64,000 nucleotides of DNA from CAVQGZ01 sp963712175 (GCA_963712175.1 CAVQGZ010000004.1:496001-560000), one strand, 5' to 3'; counted from the first letter of the stretch, positions 33,296 through 42,556 are shown. The notes: generated by a model from the letters alone, not told the origin. A program made the numbers and translations.

Positions 33296-33499
33296 ATGGC
33301 CGTCCCGAAGCGCAAGATGTCGCGCAGCAACACCCGCAGCCGCCGTTCGGCATGGAAGGCACAGCTGCCGCAGGTCCAGAAGAAGGTCGTCAACGGACGC
33401 GTCACCTGGGTCGTCCCGCATCGCGCCGTGGTCGTCGAGGACTCCCAGGGCAACGCGCTGTTCCGGGAGTACAACAACCGTCGGGTCGCCGACGCCTGA
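33296..33499 (+). CDS. rpmF: 50S ribosomal protein L32 (cysteine-free form)
   Basis: The 67-residue bL32 starts MAVPKRKMSRSNTRSRRSAW, a family hallmark. The C-terminal half has no cysteine, so this is the zinc-independent (C-) form. ATG 33296 has GAGGAGAA a few bases upstream, inside the end of the DUF177 gene; the longer in-frame start at 33251 overlaps that gene and is rejected. The DUF177-rpmF-rnc order is conserved. Confidence 0.95.
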   Translation: MAVPKRKMSRSNTRSRRSAWKAQLPQVQKKVVNGRVTWVVPHRAVVVEDSQGNALFREYNNRRVADA

Positions 33500-33504
33500 T
33501 CGGC

Positions 33505-34227
33505 GTGGCGCAGCCGCAGCAGCCGGCGGCGGACGCCGTTGGTGCCCTGCTGGACCGACTCGGCGTGGGGCTGAGCGAACCGCTGCTCAGCCTGGCTCTC
33601 ACGCACCGCTCCTACGCGTTCGAGCAGGGCGGCCTGCCCACCAACGAGCGCCTGGAGTTCCTCGGCGACTCGGTGCTGGGCCTGGCTGTCACCGACGCGC
33701 TGTACCGCCGGTACCCCGACGAGCCCGAGGGTCAGCTCGCCAAGAGCCGGTCGGGCATCGTCAGCGCGGCGGCCTTGGCCGAGGTCGCTCGTGATCTTGA
33801 CCTCGGGGCATGCCTTCTGCTCGGCAACGGCGAGGAGCTCACCGGAGGCCGGGACAAGGCTTCGATCCTGGCCGACGCTCTGGAAGCGGTCATCGGGGCC
33901 GTCTACCTCGAGCACGGGTTCGTCGTCGCCGTGGCGGTGGTTCTGCGCCTCGTCGGCGCCCGCCTCGACGAGGCGACCGTGCCGGGCAGCGGCACGGACT
34001 GGAAGACCTGCCTGCAGGAGCGCGTGGCCGAGCTGCGCTGGGCGAACCCGGAGTACCGCGTGACCGGCACCGGCCCCGACCACGCCCGGGAGTACCACGC
34101 CCAGCTGCTGCTGGAAGGCGATGTCCGTGGTGAGGGCCGCGGCGCAAGCAAGAAGCAGGCCGAGCAGATGGCTGCCGAGCAGGCCTGCCACGTACTGGCC
34201 GAGGCTGCCGGCGCCCCTCGGTCCTGA
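33505..34227 (+). CDS. rnc: Ribonuclease III
   Basis: It cleaves double-stranded RNA in rRNA maturation and mRNA decay. The 240-residue protein from GTG 33505 has the signature NERLEFLGDSVLGL near residue 47 and the second acidic cluster DALEAVIGAVYLEHG near 122. A C-terminal double-stranded-RNA-binding domain from about residue 165 ends GEGRGASKKQAEQMAAEQAC. The start is inferred from the family N-terminus. mutM begins one base after its stop. Confidence 0.95.
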   Translation: MAQPQQPAADAVGALLDRLGVGLSEPLLSLALTHRSYAFEQGGLPTNERLEFLGDSVLGLAVTDALYRRYPDEPEGQLAKSRSGIVSAAALAEVARDLDLGACLLLGNGEELTGGRDKASILADALEAVIGAVYLEHGFVVAVAVVLRLVGARLDEATVPGSGTDWKTCLQERVAELRWANPEYRVTGTGPDHAREYHAQLLLEGDVRGEGRGASKKQAEQMAAEQACHVLAEAAGAPRS

Positions 34228-34228
34228 C

Positions 34229-35104
34229 GTGCCGGAGCTGCCCGAGGTCGAGACGGTCCGTCGCGGCCTGGCGGGGTTCCTGCCTCGTCGACGCATCGCT
34301 GATGTGGCCGTCCTGAACCCACGCGCGGTTCGCCGCCACCCTGCCGGGGCCCGGGACTTCGCTGCTCGCCTCACCGGCCGCGTCGTCCTCGATGTGGCAC
34401 GGCGGGGCAAGTACTTGTGGCTCGTCCTCGATGACGGCTCATGCGTCGTCGCCCACCTGGGCATGAGCGGCCAGCTGCTGCTTCCCGACCCTGCTCAGCC
34501 CGACTCGGCGCACCTACGCGTCAGGGTCAGGTTCGCCGACACCGACCGATGCCTGGACTTCGTCGACCAACGCACGTTCGGAGGTCTTCTGGTCGGTGAC
34601 ATGGATCGCGCCGAGGACGGGCGCGAGGTGCCCAGCGCGGTGCGGCACATCGCGGCGGACCCACTGGAGCCGGTCTTCGACCCAACTGCCTTCTCCCGCC
34701 GGCTGCGCGCCCGCCGAAGTGGGGTCAAGCGCGCCCTGCTCGACCAGACGCTCATCTCTGGCGTCGGCAACATCTACGCCGACGAGGCGCTTTGGCGCGC
34801 GAGGCTGCACTTCGAGCGCCGCACGGACACGATGCGTGCCCCGGTGGTCGGCACCCTCCTCGACGCGGTGCGTGACGTGCTCGGCGAGGCCGTCACCGCC
34901 GGTGGCACCAGCTTCGACGCGCTGTACGTCAACGTCAACGGGGAGTCCGGCTGGTTCTCCCGTCACCTGGACGCGTACGGACGCGACGGGCAGCCGTGCT
35001 CCCGGTGTGGCGCCACCATCCGTCGGGAGCGGTTCATGAACCGCTCGTCCTACACTTGCCCTCGATGTCAGCGTCGTCCGAGAACGAGGTCGTCCATGCC
35101 GTAG
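34229..35104 (+). CDS. mutM: Formamidopyrimidine-DNA glycosylase
   Basis: It excises 8-oxoguanine and formamidopyrimidines in base excision repair. The 291-residue protein begins PELPEVETVRRGL right after the start codon, giving the catalytic N-terminal Pro and Glu. It has RRGKYLWLVLDDG with the conserved Lys, HLGMSGQLL, the helix-two-turn-helix ISGVGNIYADEALWRA near 178, and a C-terminal zinc finger CSRCG/CPRCQ near 258 and 280. All functional residues look intact. The acyP gene starts inside its 3' end. Confidence 0.95.
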   Translation: MPELPEVETVRRGLAGFLPRRRIADVAVLNPRAVRRHPAGARDFAARLTGRVVLDVARRGKYLWLVLDDGSCVVAHLGMSGQLLLPDPAQPDSAHLRVRVRFADTDRCLDFVDQRTFGGLLVGDMDRAEDGREVPSAVRHIAADPLEPVFDPTAFSRRLRARRSGVKRALLDQTLISGVGNIYADEALWRARLHFERRTDTMRAPVVGTLLDAVRDVLGEAVTAGGTSFDALYVNVNGESGWFSRHLDAYGRDGQPCSRCGATIRRERFMNRSSYTCPRCQRRPRTRSSMP

Positions 35105-35355
35105 CCCACGTGTCTGGGCTGGTCCAGGGGGTCGGCTACCGCTGGTGGACGAGGTACCGGGCCGGCGAGCGAGGCGTGCACGGCAGCGCGGTCAACCTGG
35201 CGGACTCACGGGTCGAGGTGCACCTGGAAGGGGATCGCACGGCCGTCGAGGCGCTGCTCGTCGAGCTCGGGCGGGGCCCGGGGACTGCCCGCGTCAGCGG
35301 TGTGGACGTCTCGTGGCAGGCGCCGTCGGGCCTCACGGGCTTCGACATCGGCTGA
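35065..35355 (+). CDS. acyP: Acylphosphatase
   Basis: This small enzyme hydrolyses acyl phosphates. The 96-residue protein has the signature VSGLVQGVGYRWWTRYRAGE near residue 14, with the catalytic Arg, then GSAVNLADSRVEVHLEGDR, with the catalytic Asn. The usual GxVRN is altered to GSAVN. ATG 35065 overlaps the end of mutM by 40 bases. TACACT at 35051-35056 ends 9 bases before it, which suggests its own leaderless transcript. A later GTG start is possible. Confidence 0.88.
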   Translation: MSASSENEVVHAVAHVSGLVQGVGYRWWTRYRAGERGVHGSAVNLADSRVEVHLEGDRTAVEALLVELGRGPGTARVSGVDVSWQAPSGLTGFDIG

Positions 35356-35466
35356 GACCCGCCGGTCTGTTTGACCAGTCTGCCCAGCGAGTGGGACCCT
35401 TGGCGCACCGCACCATCCACTGCGAGCACGGCGCTCGTGAGTACCGCATGAGTCTGGAGGCGTGAC

Positions 35467-35631
35467 GTGGCCAAGGCGCTCGTCGGCCATTTCGTTGCAC
35501 CTGACCCCATCGCAGCCGCGCAGGTCCGCGCCCTGCGCCAGCGGGTTGCCGAGCTCGAGGCTCGGCTTCTGCTCGTCGAGGCAGAGCTGGCGGCGGCACA
35601 GCCCGCCGACATCGACAGCGCGCTCGTCTAG
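35467..35631 (+). CDS. Small conserved coiled-coil protein upstream of smc
   Basis: A 54-residue frame starts at GTG 35467 with a well-placed GGAGG (6-base spacing) and ends at TAG 35629-35631. It reads VAKALVGHFVAPDPIAAAQV and continues as a leucine/alanine heptad-like helix with LRQRVAELEARLLLVEAELA. Small proteins of the pattern MAKAL-GH-x-PDP followed by a short coiled coil are familiar in actinobacterial genomes near smc and ftsY. Function unknown. The 111 bases between acyP and this gene hold no clear promoter. Confidence 0.72.
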   Translation: MAKALVGHFVAPDPIAAAQVRALRQRVAELEARLLLVEAELAAAQPADIDSALV

Positions 35632-35694
35632 CAGTCGGTGACCTCGGGCGCGTCGCGCCCGATCCTCACCCGCTGCGCAGATAGCCTCTCGCGC

Positions 35695-38600
35695 GTGCAT
35701 CTGAAGACCCTCACGCTGCGGGGCTTCAAGTCGTTCGCGTCCGCCGACGACGCTGCAGTTCGAGCCCGGGATCACCTGCGTGGTGGGTCCCAACGGCTCC
35801 GGCAAGTCCAACGTGGTCGACGCCCTGGCGTGGGTGATGGGGGAGCAGGGCGCGAAGAGCCTTCGTGGCGGCGCCATGTCCGACGTCATCTTCGCCGGTA
35901 CCCCGGGTCGTCCGGCGCTGGGCCGCGCCGAGGTGGTCCTCACCATCGACAACGCCGACCGAGCACTTCCGACTGACGCTGCCGAGGTCACGATCAGCCG
36001 CACGCTGTTCCGGAACGGCTCGTCGGAGTATGCGATCAACAACCAGCCCTGCCGGCTGCTGGACGTGACCGAGCTGTTGGCGGACTCCGGCATCGGTCGT
36101 GAGATGCACGTGATCGTCGGGCAGGGCCAGCTCGACACCGTGCTGCATGCGACGCCGGAGGTGCGTCGCGGGCTCGTCGAGGAGGCGGCGGGGGTGCTCA
36201 AGCACCGCAAGCGCAAGGAGAAGGCCCTGCGCAAGCTCGACGCAACGGCGGCGAACATGGCTCGTCTCGCCGACCTGACCGCGGAGCTTCGTCGCCAGCT
36301 CACCCCGCTGGCCAGGCAGGCCGAGGCCGCCCGGCGTGCCGCCGGGGTGCAGGCCGAGGTGCGCGACGCCCGGCTCCGCCTGCTCGCCGACGACCTGGTC
36401 AGGCTGGAGGCCGAGCTCAGCCGCGACCGGGCTGTGCGAACCGAGCTCGTCGAGCAGCGTGGCGCGCTCGAGCAGCTGCTCGCTGCGACGTCGACCCGGC
36501 TGGTGGAGCTGGAGGCGGCACAACGTGACGAGTCCGAGCAGTCGTCGGTGCACGCCCGGGTCGTGACCGACCTCGCCGCCCTGAACGAACGGGTCGAGGG
36601 CACGATCGCGCTCGCGCTCGACCGATCGGCGCGGCTCGTCGTGGCACCCGACGAGAGCAGCGGCCCGGACCCGGCCGCTGTGGAAGCCGAGTCGGCCGAG
36701 ACGATGCGAGAGGCTGAGTCCCTGGCCGGTCTGGTGTCGCAGGCGAGTGCCGAGCTAACCGAGGCGGTGCGGGCTCGTGAGGTCGCCGAGCAGGAGCACG
36801 CTGCGGCCGAACGGCTCGCCGCCGACCGTCGCGACGAGCAGGCTCGTCGCCGTGACACGGCCGCTCGTCTTGCGTCCCAGGTCGAGGGACTGCGCAGCGC
36901 CCTGGCCGCCAGTCGCGAGGAGGTCGACCGGCTGGAAGTCGCCCGTGCCGAGGCCGTGGCGCGCTCAGCGAAGGCGCGGTCGGACTTCCAGAGCCTCGAG
37001 GCCGGCGTCGGCGGGCTCTCTGCCGGTGAGCAGGATCTTGATGCCGAGCACACGGCTGCTCAGGAGGCTGTCGAGCGCGCCCGCGCCGACCTCGACGCTG
37101 CAGTGGAGCGTGAGCGACGCCTGGAGCGCGAGCGCGCAGCGGCGAGCAGTCGGGTCGAGGCTCTGACGCTGGCCTTGGGCCGCCCCGACGCGACCGCGAC
37201 GCTGCTCGCCGATCCCGCGCATGCCTCTGCGCTGCGAGGGACGCTGGCGTCGTCACTGGTCATCGAGCCGGGTGCGCAGACAGCCGTCGCAGCCACCCTT
37301 GGCGAGGTGGCCGACGCGGCTGTCGCGGTCGACGTCGCCCACGCCGCCGACCTGCTGGCCGGTGCCGCCTCGGCCCAGCTGGGCCGAGCCGTCCTGCTGG
37401 TGGCCGACGGGCCTGACGCTCGACCGCAGCCCACGCTGCCGAGTGCGGCCTGGCCGCAGCTGCCGTCCGGCCTGCGCTACCTGGTCGAGACGGTGTCGTC
37501 GCCCCCCGCGCTGCACGACCCCCTGCGCGAGGTGCTCGGCCCGGCTGTCGCAGTCAGTGACCTGGCCCAGGCTCGCGCTCTCGTGGACGAGCTGAGCGAC
37601 ATCGTGGCCGTGACACCCGACGGCACGATCCTGGCGCGCCATGTCGGGGTCGGCGGTCCAGCGGGGGGTAGCCGCGTCGAGATCCAGGCCGAGATCGAGC
37701 AGGCGCGTGAGCGCGGTTCACAGGCCGACCGTGACCTCGAGGAGGCGCGGTTCGCCCGCGTCGGTCTCGCCGCGAGACTTGAGGAGGCGACGCACCGCCT
37801 GGACATGGCGCTGTCGGCCCTGCACGACTCCGATGCCGAGCTGGCCGCGGTGGCCGAGCGTCTCGGTCACCTCGGTCACGACATGCGCTCGGCCGAGGCG
37901 GAGTCGGACAGACTGGCCGCCTCGGCCGAGGCGCTGCGACGGCGTATCGCCGACGAGACCGAGCGTCTTGCGGCGCTGGAGGCTCAGACCGAAGCCGCGC
38001 AGGAGGCGGTCGCGGAGGCCCTCCTGCCGCCCTCGGCCGGCGACGACTCGGAGCCGGACCGGCTCGCCGAGCTGGCGCGGCAGGCCCGAGCGCGCGAGGT
38101 GCAGGCGCGACTTGAGCTGCGCACCTGCGAGGAGCGGTTGCGCACCGCTCGAACCCGCGCCGAGACGCTGACTCACCAGGCCCGACGCATCCGCGACGAG
38201 CGGGCGTCCGCGGTGGCTCGCCACGAGCGGGCTCAGAAGCAGGCGACGGTAGCGGCGTGGGTGGCGGCGCGAGCAGGGGAGCTGTCGGGACGTGTCAACG
38301 CCGCCTTGGCCGGCGCGCGGACCGAGCGGGACGAGATCGACAGGCAGGCCTCGGCTCGGCTGGCACAGCGACGTGACCTGACGTCGGAGGTCTCGCGCAC
38401 CCGTGAGGAGCTGCAGTCCGTCGTCGACGCGCTGCACTCCGACGAGATCGCCCTGGCCGAGCTGAACGTCAAGGTCACCGCCACCGCGCAGCGAGCCCGG
38501 GAGGAGTGGGGGGTCGAGCCAGAGGCCCTCGTGGACGAGTACGGGCCGCATCTCCTCGTTCCGGACTCGGACCCCGACAACGAGGGCAGGCCGTACGACC

Positions 38601-39259
38601 GGGACCACCAGCTGCGTCGAGCGGAGAAGGCCGAGCGCGCGCTGGCCAGGCTCGGACGCATCAATCCACTGGCGCTGGAGGAGCATGCGGCGGCCGAGGA
38701 GCGGCTGCGCTACCTCACCGGCCAGGTGGAGGACCTGCAGAGCACCCGGCGTGACCTGCTCTCGATCGTGCGGGAGGTGGACGACCGGGTCGAGACCGTG
38801 TTCGCCGAGGCGTTCGCTGACACCGCGCGTGAGTTCGAGGGCGTGTTCTCGCGGCTGTTCCCCGGCGGCGAGGGCCGCCTTGTGCTGACCGAGCCGGACA
38901 ACCTTCTGACGACCGGCATCGAGGTCGAGGCCCGTCCGCCCGGCAAGCGTGTCAAGCGGCTGTCCCTGCTCTCCGGTGGCGAGCGCTCGCTTGTCGCAGT
39001 CGCGTTCCTGGTCGCGCTGTTCCGGGCCCGGCCCAGCCCCTTCTACGTGCTGGACGAGGTCGAGGCAGCTCTGGACGATGTCAACCTCGGCCGGCTCCTC
39101 GACCTGTACGAGGAGCTCCGCGAGACCAGCCAGCTGCTCGTGGTGACGCACCAGAAACGGACGATGGAGATAGCCGACGCCCTCTATGGGGTGTCGATGC
39201 GTGCCGACGGGGTCTCAGCGGTGATCAGCCAACGGTTGCGCGAGCCCGAGGCCGTATGA
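35695..39259 (+). CDS. smc: Chromosome segregation protein SMC (frame-broken near the N-terminus)
   Basis: SMC ATPase for chromosome condensation and segregation. The family N-terminus, VHLKTLTLRGFKSFASA, starts at GTG 35695, 8 bases after TAGCCT (leaderless). After ASA the frame shifts by one base at about 35743-35746 (GCGTCCGCCGACGACG). Removing one C yields TTLQFEPGITCVVGPNGSGK (Walker A) continuous with the long frame to 39259, about 1187 residues in all. Then come a coiled coil, a hinge at about 490-650, a second coiled coil, the signature LLSGGERSLVAVAF near 1090, and Walker B YVLDEVEAALDD near 1116. The shift is probably a sequence error in an otherwise intact gene. Confidence 0.9.
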
Positions 39260-39292
39260 TCGGGCTGTTCGCCCATCCATAAGCGCCCGATC
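39258..39292 (+). terminator. Weak hairpin after smc
   Basis: GATCGGGC (39258-39265) pairs with GCCCGATC (39285-39292), 8 bp with a 19-base loop and no T-run. It begins within the smc stop codon. A terminator role is possible but the structure is weak. Confidence 0.35.
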
Positions 39293-39320
39293 CGAGTCAC
39301 GATCTGGCAACGGCACGGCG

Positions 39321-39365
39321 TGTCACATCAGTCACAGGTGGCACATCGGTCGCACACGTCACATG
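39321..39365 (+). repeat. 18-bp-period direct repeats before a small membrane protein gene
   Basis: TGTCACATC (39321), TGGCACATC (39339) and CGTCACATG (39357) recur every 18 bases, with a second subrepeat (GTCACAGG, GTCGCACA) between them at the same period. The last copy overlaps the CATGCT -10 candidate at 39362-39367. The array looks like a regulator binding region; no regulator is known. Confidence 0.6.
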
Positions 39366-39374
39366 CTAGGGATC

Positions 39375-39653
39375 ATGGATTTCGTCGCCTTCTTCCTCGC
39401 GATGGCCCTCTTGGTGGTCATCGCGGCGGCGGTTCTGGTGTATGTCGCCTACCCGCACCGCGGACGCCGGCCTCGACGAGCCCGCTGGGCTACCGACCTG
39501 GTGACTCGCATCGCTGCTCCGGTGCAGGTGCACGACGACGTCCACACCCGAGCCATGCTCGCCGACCCTGACAACGACCTCGAGATGGCCGAGCGCCTGC
39601 GCCGGGTCGAACGGCTCGTGACCGTCGGTATCGCGGGGCGCCGTTCCGCCTAG
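39375..39653 (+). CDS. Small single-pass membrane protein, unknown function
   Basis: The 92-residue protein begins MDFVAFFLAMALLVVIAAAV, one transmembrane helix (about residues 4-27), followed by a basic cluster (PHRGRRPRRAR) and a soluble, amphipathic C-terminus (MLADPDNDLEMAERLRRVER). I do not recognise a family. ATG 39375 was preferred over 39363 because CATGCT at 39362-39367 ends 8 bases before it. It sits alone between smc and ftsY with repeats in front. Confidence 0.65.
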   Translation: MDFVAFFLAMALLVVIAAAVLVYVAYPHRGRRPRRARWATDLVTRIAAPVQVHDDVHTRAMLADPDNDLEMAERLRRVERLVTVGIAGRRSA

Positions 39654-39886
39654 CCTCGCGTGAGGCGCTCCTGGTCGGCCCGAGAAGGGCCGTGGCGTCG
39701 GGTGGGGCGTCCCAGTGGCTCACGCGGCCGGATCGCGGTGTCACCGGCGACGTGCACCAGCACGGTCGGACGTCCCGGTTCCGAGGGAGGTCGTGCCAGG
39801 GAGTGCCCGCGAGCAGATGACGCGCGCCTGGCCGAGGCCATGTGCGATCGACTCAGCACCTGAACGCCTCTGGGAGAATCCTCGGC
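39654..39886. other. Intergenic stretch without a supported gene
   Basis: These 233 bases between the small membrane protein and ftsY hold short frames on both strands (for example 39660-39863 plus, and about 39650-39841 minus). None has a recognisable family, ribosome site or promoter. GAGAAT at 39874-39879 ends 8 bases before the ftsY GTG and is a possible -10. Confidence 0.5.
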
Positions 39887-41092
39887 GTGGATACCGCAAC
39901 CCTTGCCGTGATCATCGCGCTGCTGGCGCTCCTCGTCGTCGTCGGCTTCGTCGCCACCGGCGCGCGCCGTCGCGGCAGGGCCGAGCCGCCACCGTCGCCG
40001 CGTCCCGGCGTCGACTACCACCCGGGCGTGGGCGACGACGCTGGGGAGCCGGTGGACACAGCCAGGCGTGGCATCGAGACCGTCGACCTGCCCGACGCCG
40101 GCACGTCCACCGCCATCCTCGAACCTCCCGTTGCCCCAGCGCTCGAGACGCCGGAGTCGGCGCAGGGGCGGATGGTGCGGCTGCGGGCCCGCCTCGCCCG
40201 CTCGGGAAGCCTGCTGGGCATGGGCCTGCTGGCCTTGCTCTCCAGCGACGACGTCGACGAGGACACGTGGGAGGAGATCGAGGACACGCTGCTGTCCGCC
40301 GACCTCGGTGTCGCGGCGACGACCGACCTCGTCGACCGGCTTCGCACGCGGGTGAAGATCGAGGGCTCCAGCACTCCGGAGCAGGCTCGCGCCATCCTCC
40401 GCGCCGAGCTGCTGCGCCTGGTCGACCCGGACATGAGCCGCGCGCTGGCGACCACCCGCACCTCCGAGCGCCCGGCTGTCCTGCTCGTCGTCGGGGTCAA
40501 CGGAACCGGCAAGACGACGACCGTCGGCAAGCTGGCTCGCGTGCTGGTCGCCGAGGACAAGGACGTCATCCTCGGCGCGGCCGACACCTTCCGTGCCGCG
40601 GCCGCCGACCAGCTGACGACCTGGGGTGACCGGGTGGGTGTGCCGACGGTACGAGGAGCAGAGGCTGCCGACCCGGCCAGCGTGGCCTTCGAGGCCGTCC
40701 AGGCGGGTATCGACAGCGACGCCGACGTGGTCATCGTGGACACTGCCGGGCGCCTTCAGACCAAGGTCGGTCTGATGGACGAGCTGGGCAAGGTCAAGCG
40801 GGTCGTGGAGAAGCACGGGCCGGTGGACGAGGTGCTTCTCGTGCTCGATGCAACGACGGGGCAGAACGGTCTGGCTCAGGCAAGGGTCTTCGGCGAGGTC
40901 GTCGACGTCTCTGGCATCGTCCTCACCAAGCTCGACGGCACGGCCAAGGGCGGCATCGTCGTCGCGGTCCAGCGAGAGCTCGGTGTGCCGGTCAAGCTCG
41001 TCGGTCTCGGGGAGGGTGCGGACGACCTTGCGCCCTTCGACCCCGACGCTTTCGTCGACGGCATCCTCGGTACGGACGCGCAGGCTGCCTGA
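39887..41092 (+). CDS. ftsY: Signal recognition particle receptor FtsY
   Basis: This SRP receptor GTPase delivers ribosome-nascent chains to the membrane with Ffh, also in this window. From GTG 39887 the 401-residue protein begins VDTATLAVIIALLALLVVVG, a transmembrane anchor, then a short acidic/Pro linker. The N domain follows from about residue 85 and the G domain with GVNGTGKTTTVGKLARVL near 203, DTFRAAAADQL, VDTAGRLQTK near 285 and TKLDGTAKGG near 347. A start at 39842 is less likely given the promoter-like GAGAAT in between. Confidence 0.95.
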   Translation: MDTATLAVIIALLALLVVVGFVATGARRRGRAEPPPSPRPGVDYHPGVGDDAGEPVDTARRGIETVDLPDAGTSTAILEPPVAPALETPESAQGRMVRLRARLARSGSLLGMGLLALLSSDDVDEDTWEEIEDTLLSADLGVAATTDLVDRLRTRVKIEGSSTPEQARAILRAELLRLVDPDMSRALATTRTSERPAVLLVVGVNGTGKTTTVGKLARVLVAEDKDVILGAADTFRAAAADQLTTWGDRVGVPTVRGAEAADPASVAFEAVQAGIDSDADVVIVDTAGRLQTKVGLMDELGKVKRVVEKHGPVDEVLLVLDATTGQNGLAQARVFGEVVDVSGIVLTKLDGTAKGGIVVAVQRELGVPVKLVGLGEGADDLAPFDPDAFVDGILGTDAQAA

Positions 41093-41115
41093 GCCTCGGC
41101 GGCGTTCACGGACTC

Positions 41116-41151
41116 GTAACAGCGCCACAACGCTTGTCACTCAAACGAAAC
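41116..41151 (+). promoter_or_regulatory. GlnR-like boxes upstream of amt
   Basis: GTCAC-n6-GAAAC at 41136-41151 matches the actinobacterial GlnR half-site pair (gTnAc-n6-GaAAc) exactly. A second, weaker pair GTAAC-n6-ACAAC lies at 41116-41131. In Streptomyces and mycobacteria GlnR binds such boxes ahead of amtB-glnK-glnD under nitrogen limitation. They lie 125-160 bases before the amt start; the promoter itself is not clear. Confidence 0.68.
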
Positions 41152-41275
41152 ACGGCACAGCCCCCCGCGCAACACGCACCGTCAACTCTGTCGGCCAACG
41201 ACTAGCAGGGGAGTGCTGCGTCCGGCAGCGAGGCCGACGCGGACCCCCATCACCTTAGGTGTGAGGGAGTTGCAC

Positions 41276-42556
41276 ATGGAGGACTTCAGCGCGGGAGACA
41301 CCGCGTTCATCCTCATCAGCGCCGCAATGGTGCTCCTGATGACGCCAGGCTTGGCGTTCTTCTACGGCGGCATGATCCGTGCCAAGAGCGTGCTCAACAT
41401 GATGATGATGAGCTTCATCGCGCTCGCCACGGTGCCTGTCGTCTGGGTCCTGTGGGGCTACAGCATGGCCTTCGGCGGTGAAGGCGCCTTCATCGGCGGC
41501 TTCGACCTCGTGGGTCTGTCGGGCATGACTGCCGACTCGTTCGACCAGGGCCTGACCATCCCCGACTTCGCCTTCTCCGGCTTCCAGATGATGTTCGCCA
41601 TCATCACCGTGGCGCTGATCAGCGGCGCCATCGCCGACCGCGCCAAGTTCGGGACGTGGGCGTTGTTCACCGTTCTGTGGGTGACGCTCGTCTACTTCCC
41701 GGTCGCGCACAAGGTGTGGGGTGGCGGCTGGATCCGGGAGAACCTCGACCCGATCGACTTCGCCGGTGGTACGGCGGTGCACATCAACGCCGGTGCCGCG
41801 GCGCTGGCGCTGGTCCTGGTGATCGGCAAGCGCATCGGCTTCAGGAAGGACCCGATGCGGCCGCACAACCTGCCGTTCGTCATGCTGGGTGCAGCACTGC
41901 TGTGGTTCGGCTGGTTCGGCTTCAACGCCGGCTCGGAGCTGGCTGCCGACGGCGTCGCCTCGGTGATGCTGCTCAACACCACCGTCGCCACCGCCGCCGC
42001 CATCATCGGCTGGCTCGTCGTCGAGCAGATCCGCGACAAGGCCGCCACCACGCTCGGCGCCGCGTCCGGCGCCGTCGCCGGTCTGGTCGCGATCACGCCG
42101 TCCGGCGCCAACGTCAGCCCGCTGGGCGCCATCGCTCTCGGCGCCATCGCCGGAATCGTCTGTGCGCTGGCCGTCGGGCTGAAGTACAAGCTCGGCTACG
42201 ACGACTCGCTCGACGTCGTCGGCGTCCACCTCGTCGGTGGACTCGTCGGGTCAATCCTGGTCGGCCTGCTGGCCTCGGAGACCTTCGGTGGCATCGCGGC
42301 GAGCGGAGACCTGCTGGCTCGCCAGGCGGGAGCATCCTTCCTGGTGCTGGCCTACTCGTTCATCGTCACCTACATCCTCGGGTTCCTGCTGGACAAGACG
42401 ATCGGGTTCCGCATCAAGGACGAGGACGAGATCGCCGGCATCGACATGACCACGCACGCAGAGACGGCGTACGAGTTCTTCGACACCGGAGGGTCCATGT
42501 CGAGGAAGGCTCCGGCAGCAGTCGGCGCTCCTGCTCAGGGGAAGGTGAACGCATGA
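41276..42556 (+). CDS. amt: Ammonium transporter
   Basis: The 426-residue Amt/MEP channel moves ammonium/ammonia across the membrane. It starts MEDFSAGDTAFILISAAMVL and has eleven hydrophobic segments, including LAFFYGGMIRAKSVLNMMMM near residue 30. The family signature FAGGTAVHINAGAAALAL is near 163, with the first pore His, and VVGVHLVGGLVGSILVGLLA near 318 carries the second. A cytosolic tail of about 45 residues follows the last helix. ATG 41276 has GAGGGAG upstream. glnB overlaps its stop, the classic Amt-PII pairing. Confidence 0.96.
   Translation: MEDFSAGDTAFILISAAMVLLMTPGLAFFYGGMIRAKSVLNMMMMSFIALATVPVVWVLWGYSMAFGGEGAFIGGFDLVGLSGMTADSFDQGLTIPDFAFSGFQMMFAIITVALISGAIADRAKFGTWALFTVLWVTLVYFPVAHKVWGGGWIRENLDPIDFAGGTAVHINAGAAALALVLVIGKRIGFRKDPMRPHNLPFVMLGAALLWFGWFGFNAGSELAADGVASVMLLNTTVATAAAIIGWLVVEQIRDKAATTLGAASGAVAGLVAITPSGANVSPLGAIALGAIAGIVCALAVGLKYKLGYDDSLDVVGVHLVGGLVGSILVGLLASETFGGIAASGDLLARQAGASFLVLAYSFIVTYILGFLLDKTIGFRIKDEDEIAGIDMTTHAETAYEFFDTGGSMSRKAPAAVGAPAQGKVNA

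Noticed and set aside
35780..35860. smc starting at 35780
   Set aside because: This start falls just before Walker A and removes the conserved N-terminal strand, which is present upstream in another frame.
39660..39863. Possible 67-residue gene between the small membrane protein and ftsY
   Set aside because: No ribosome site, promoter or recognisable motif; composition like other spurious GC-rich frames.
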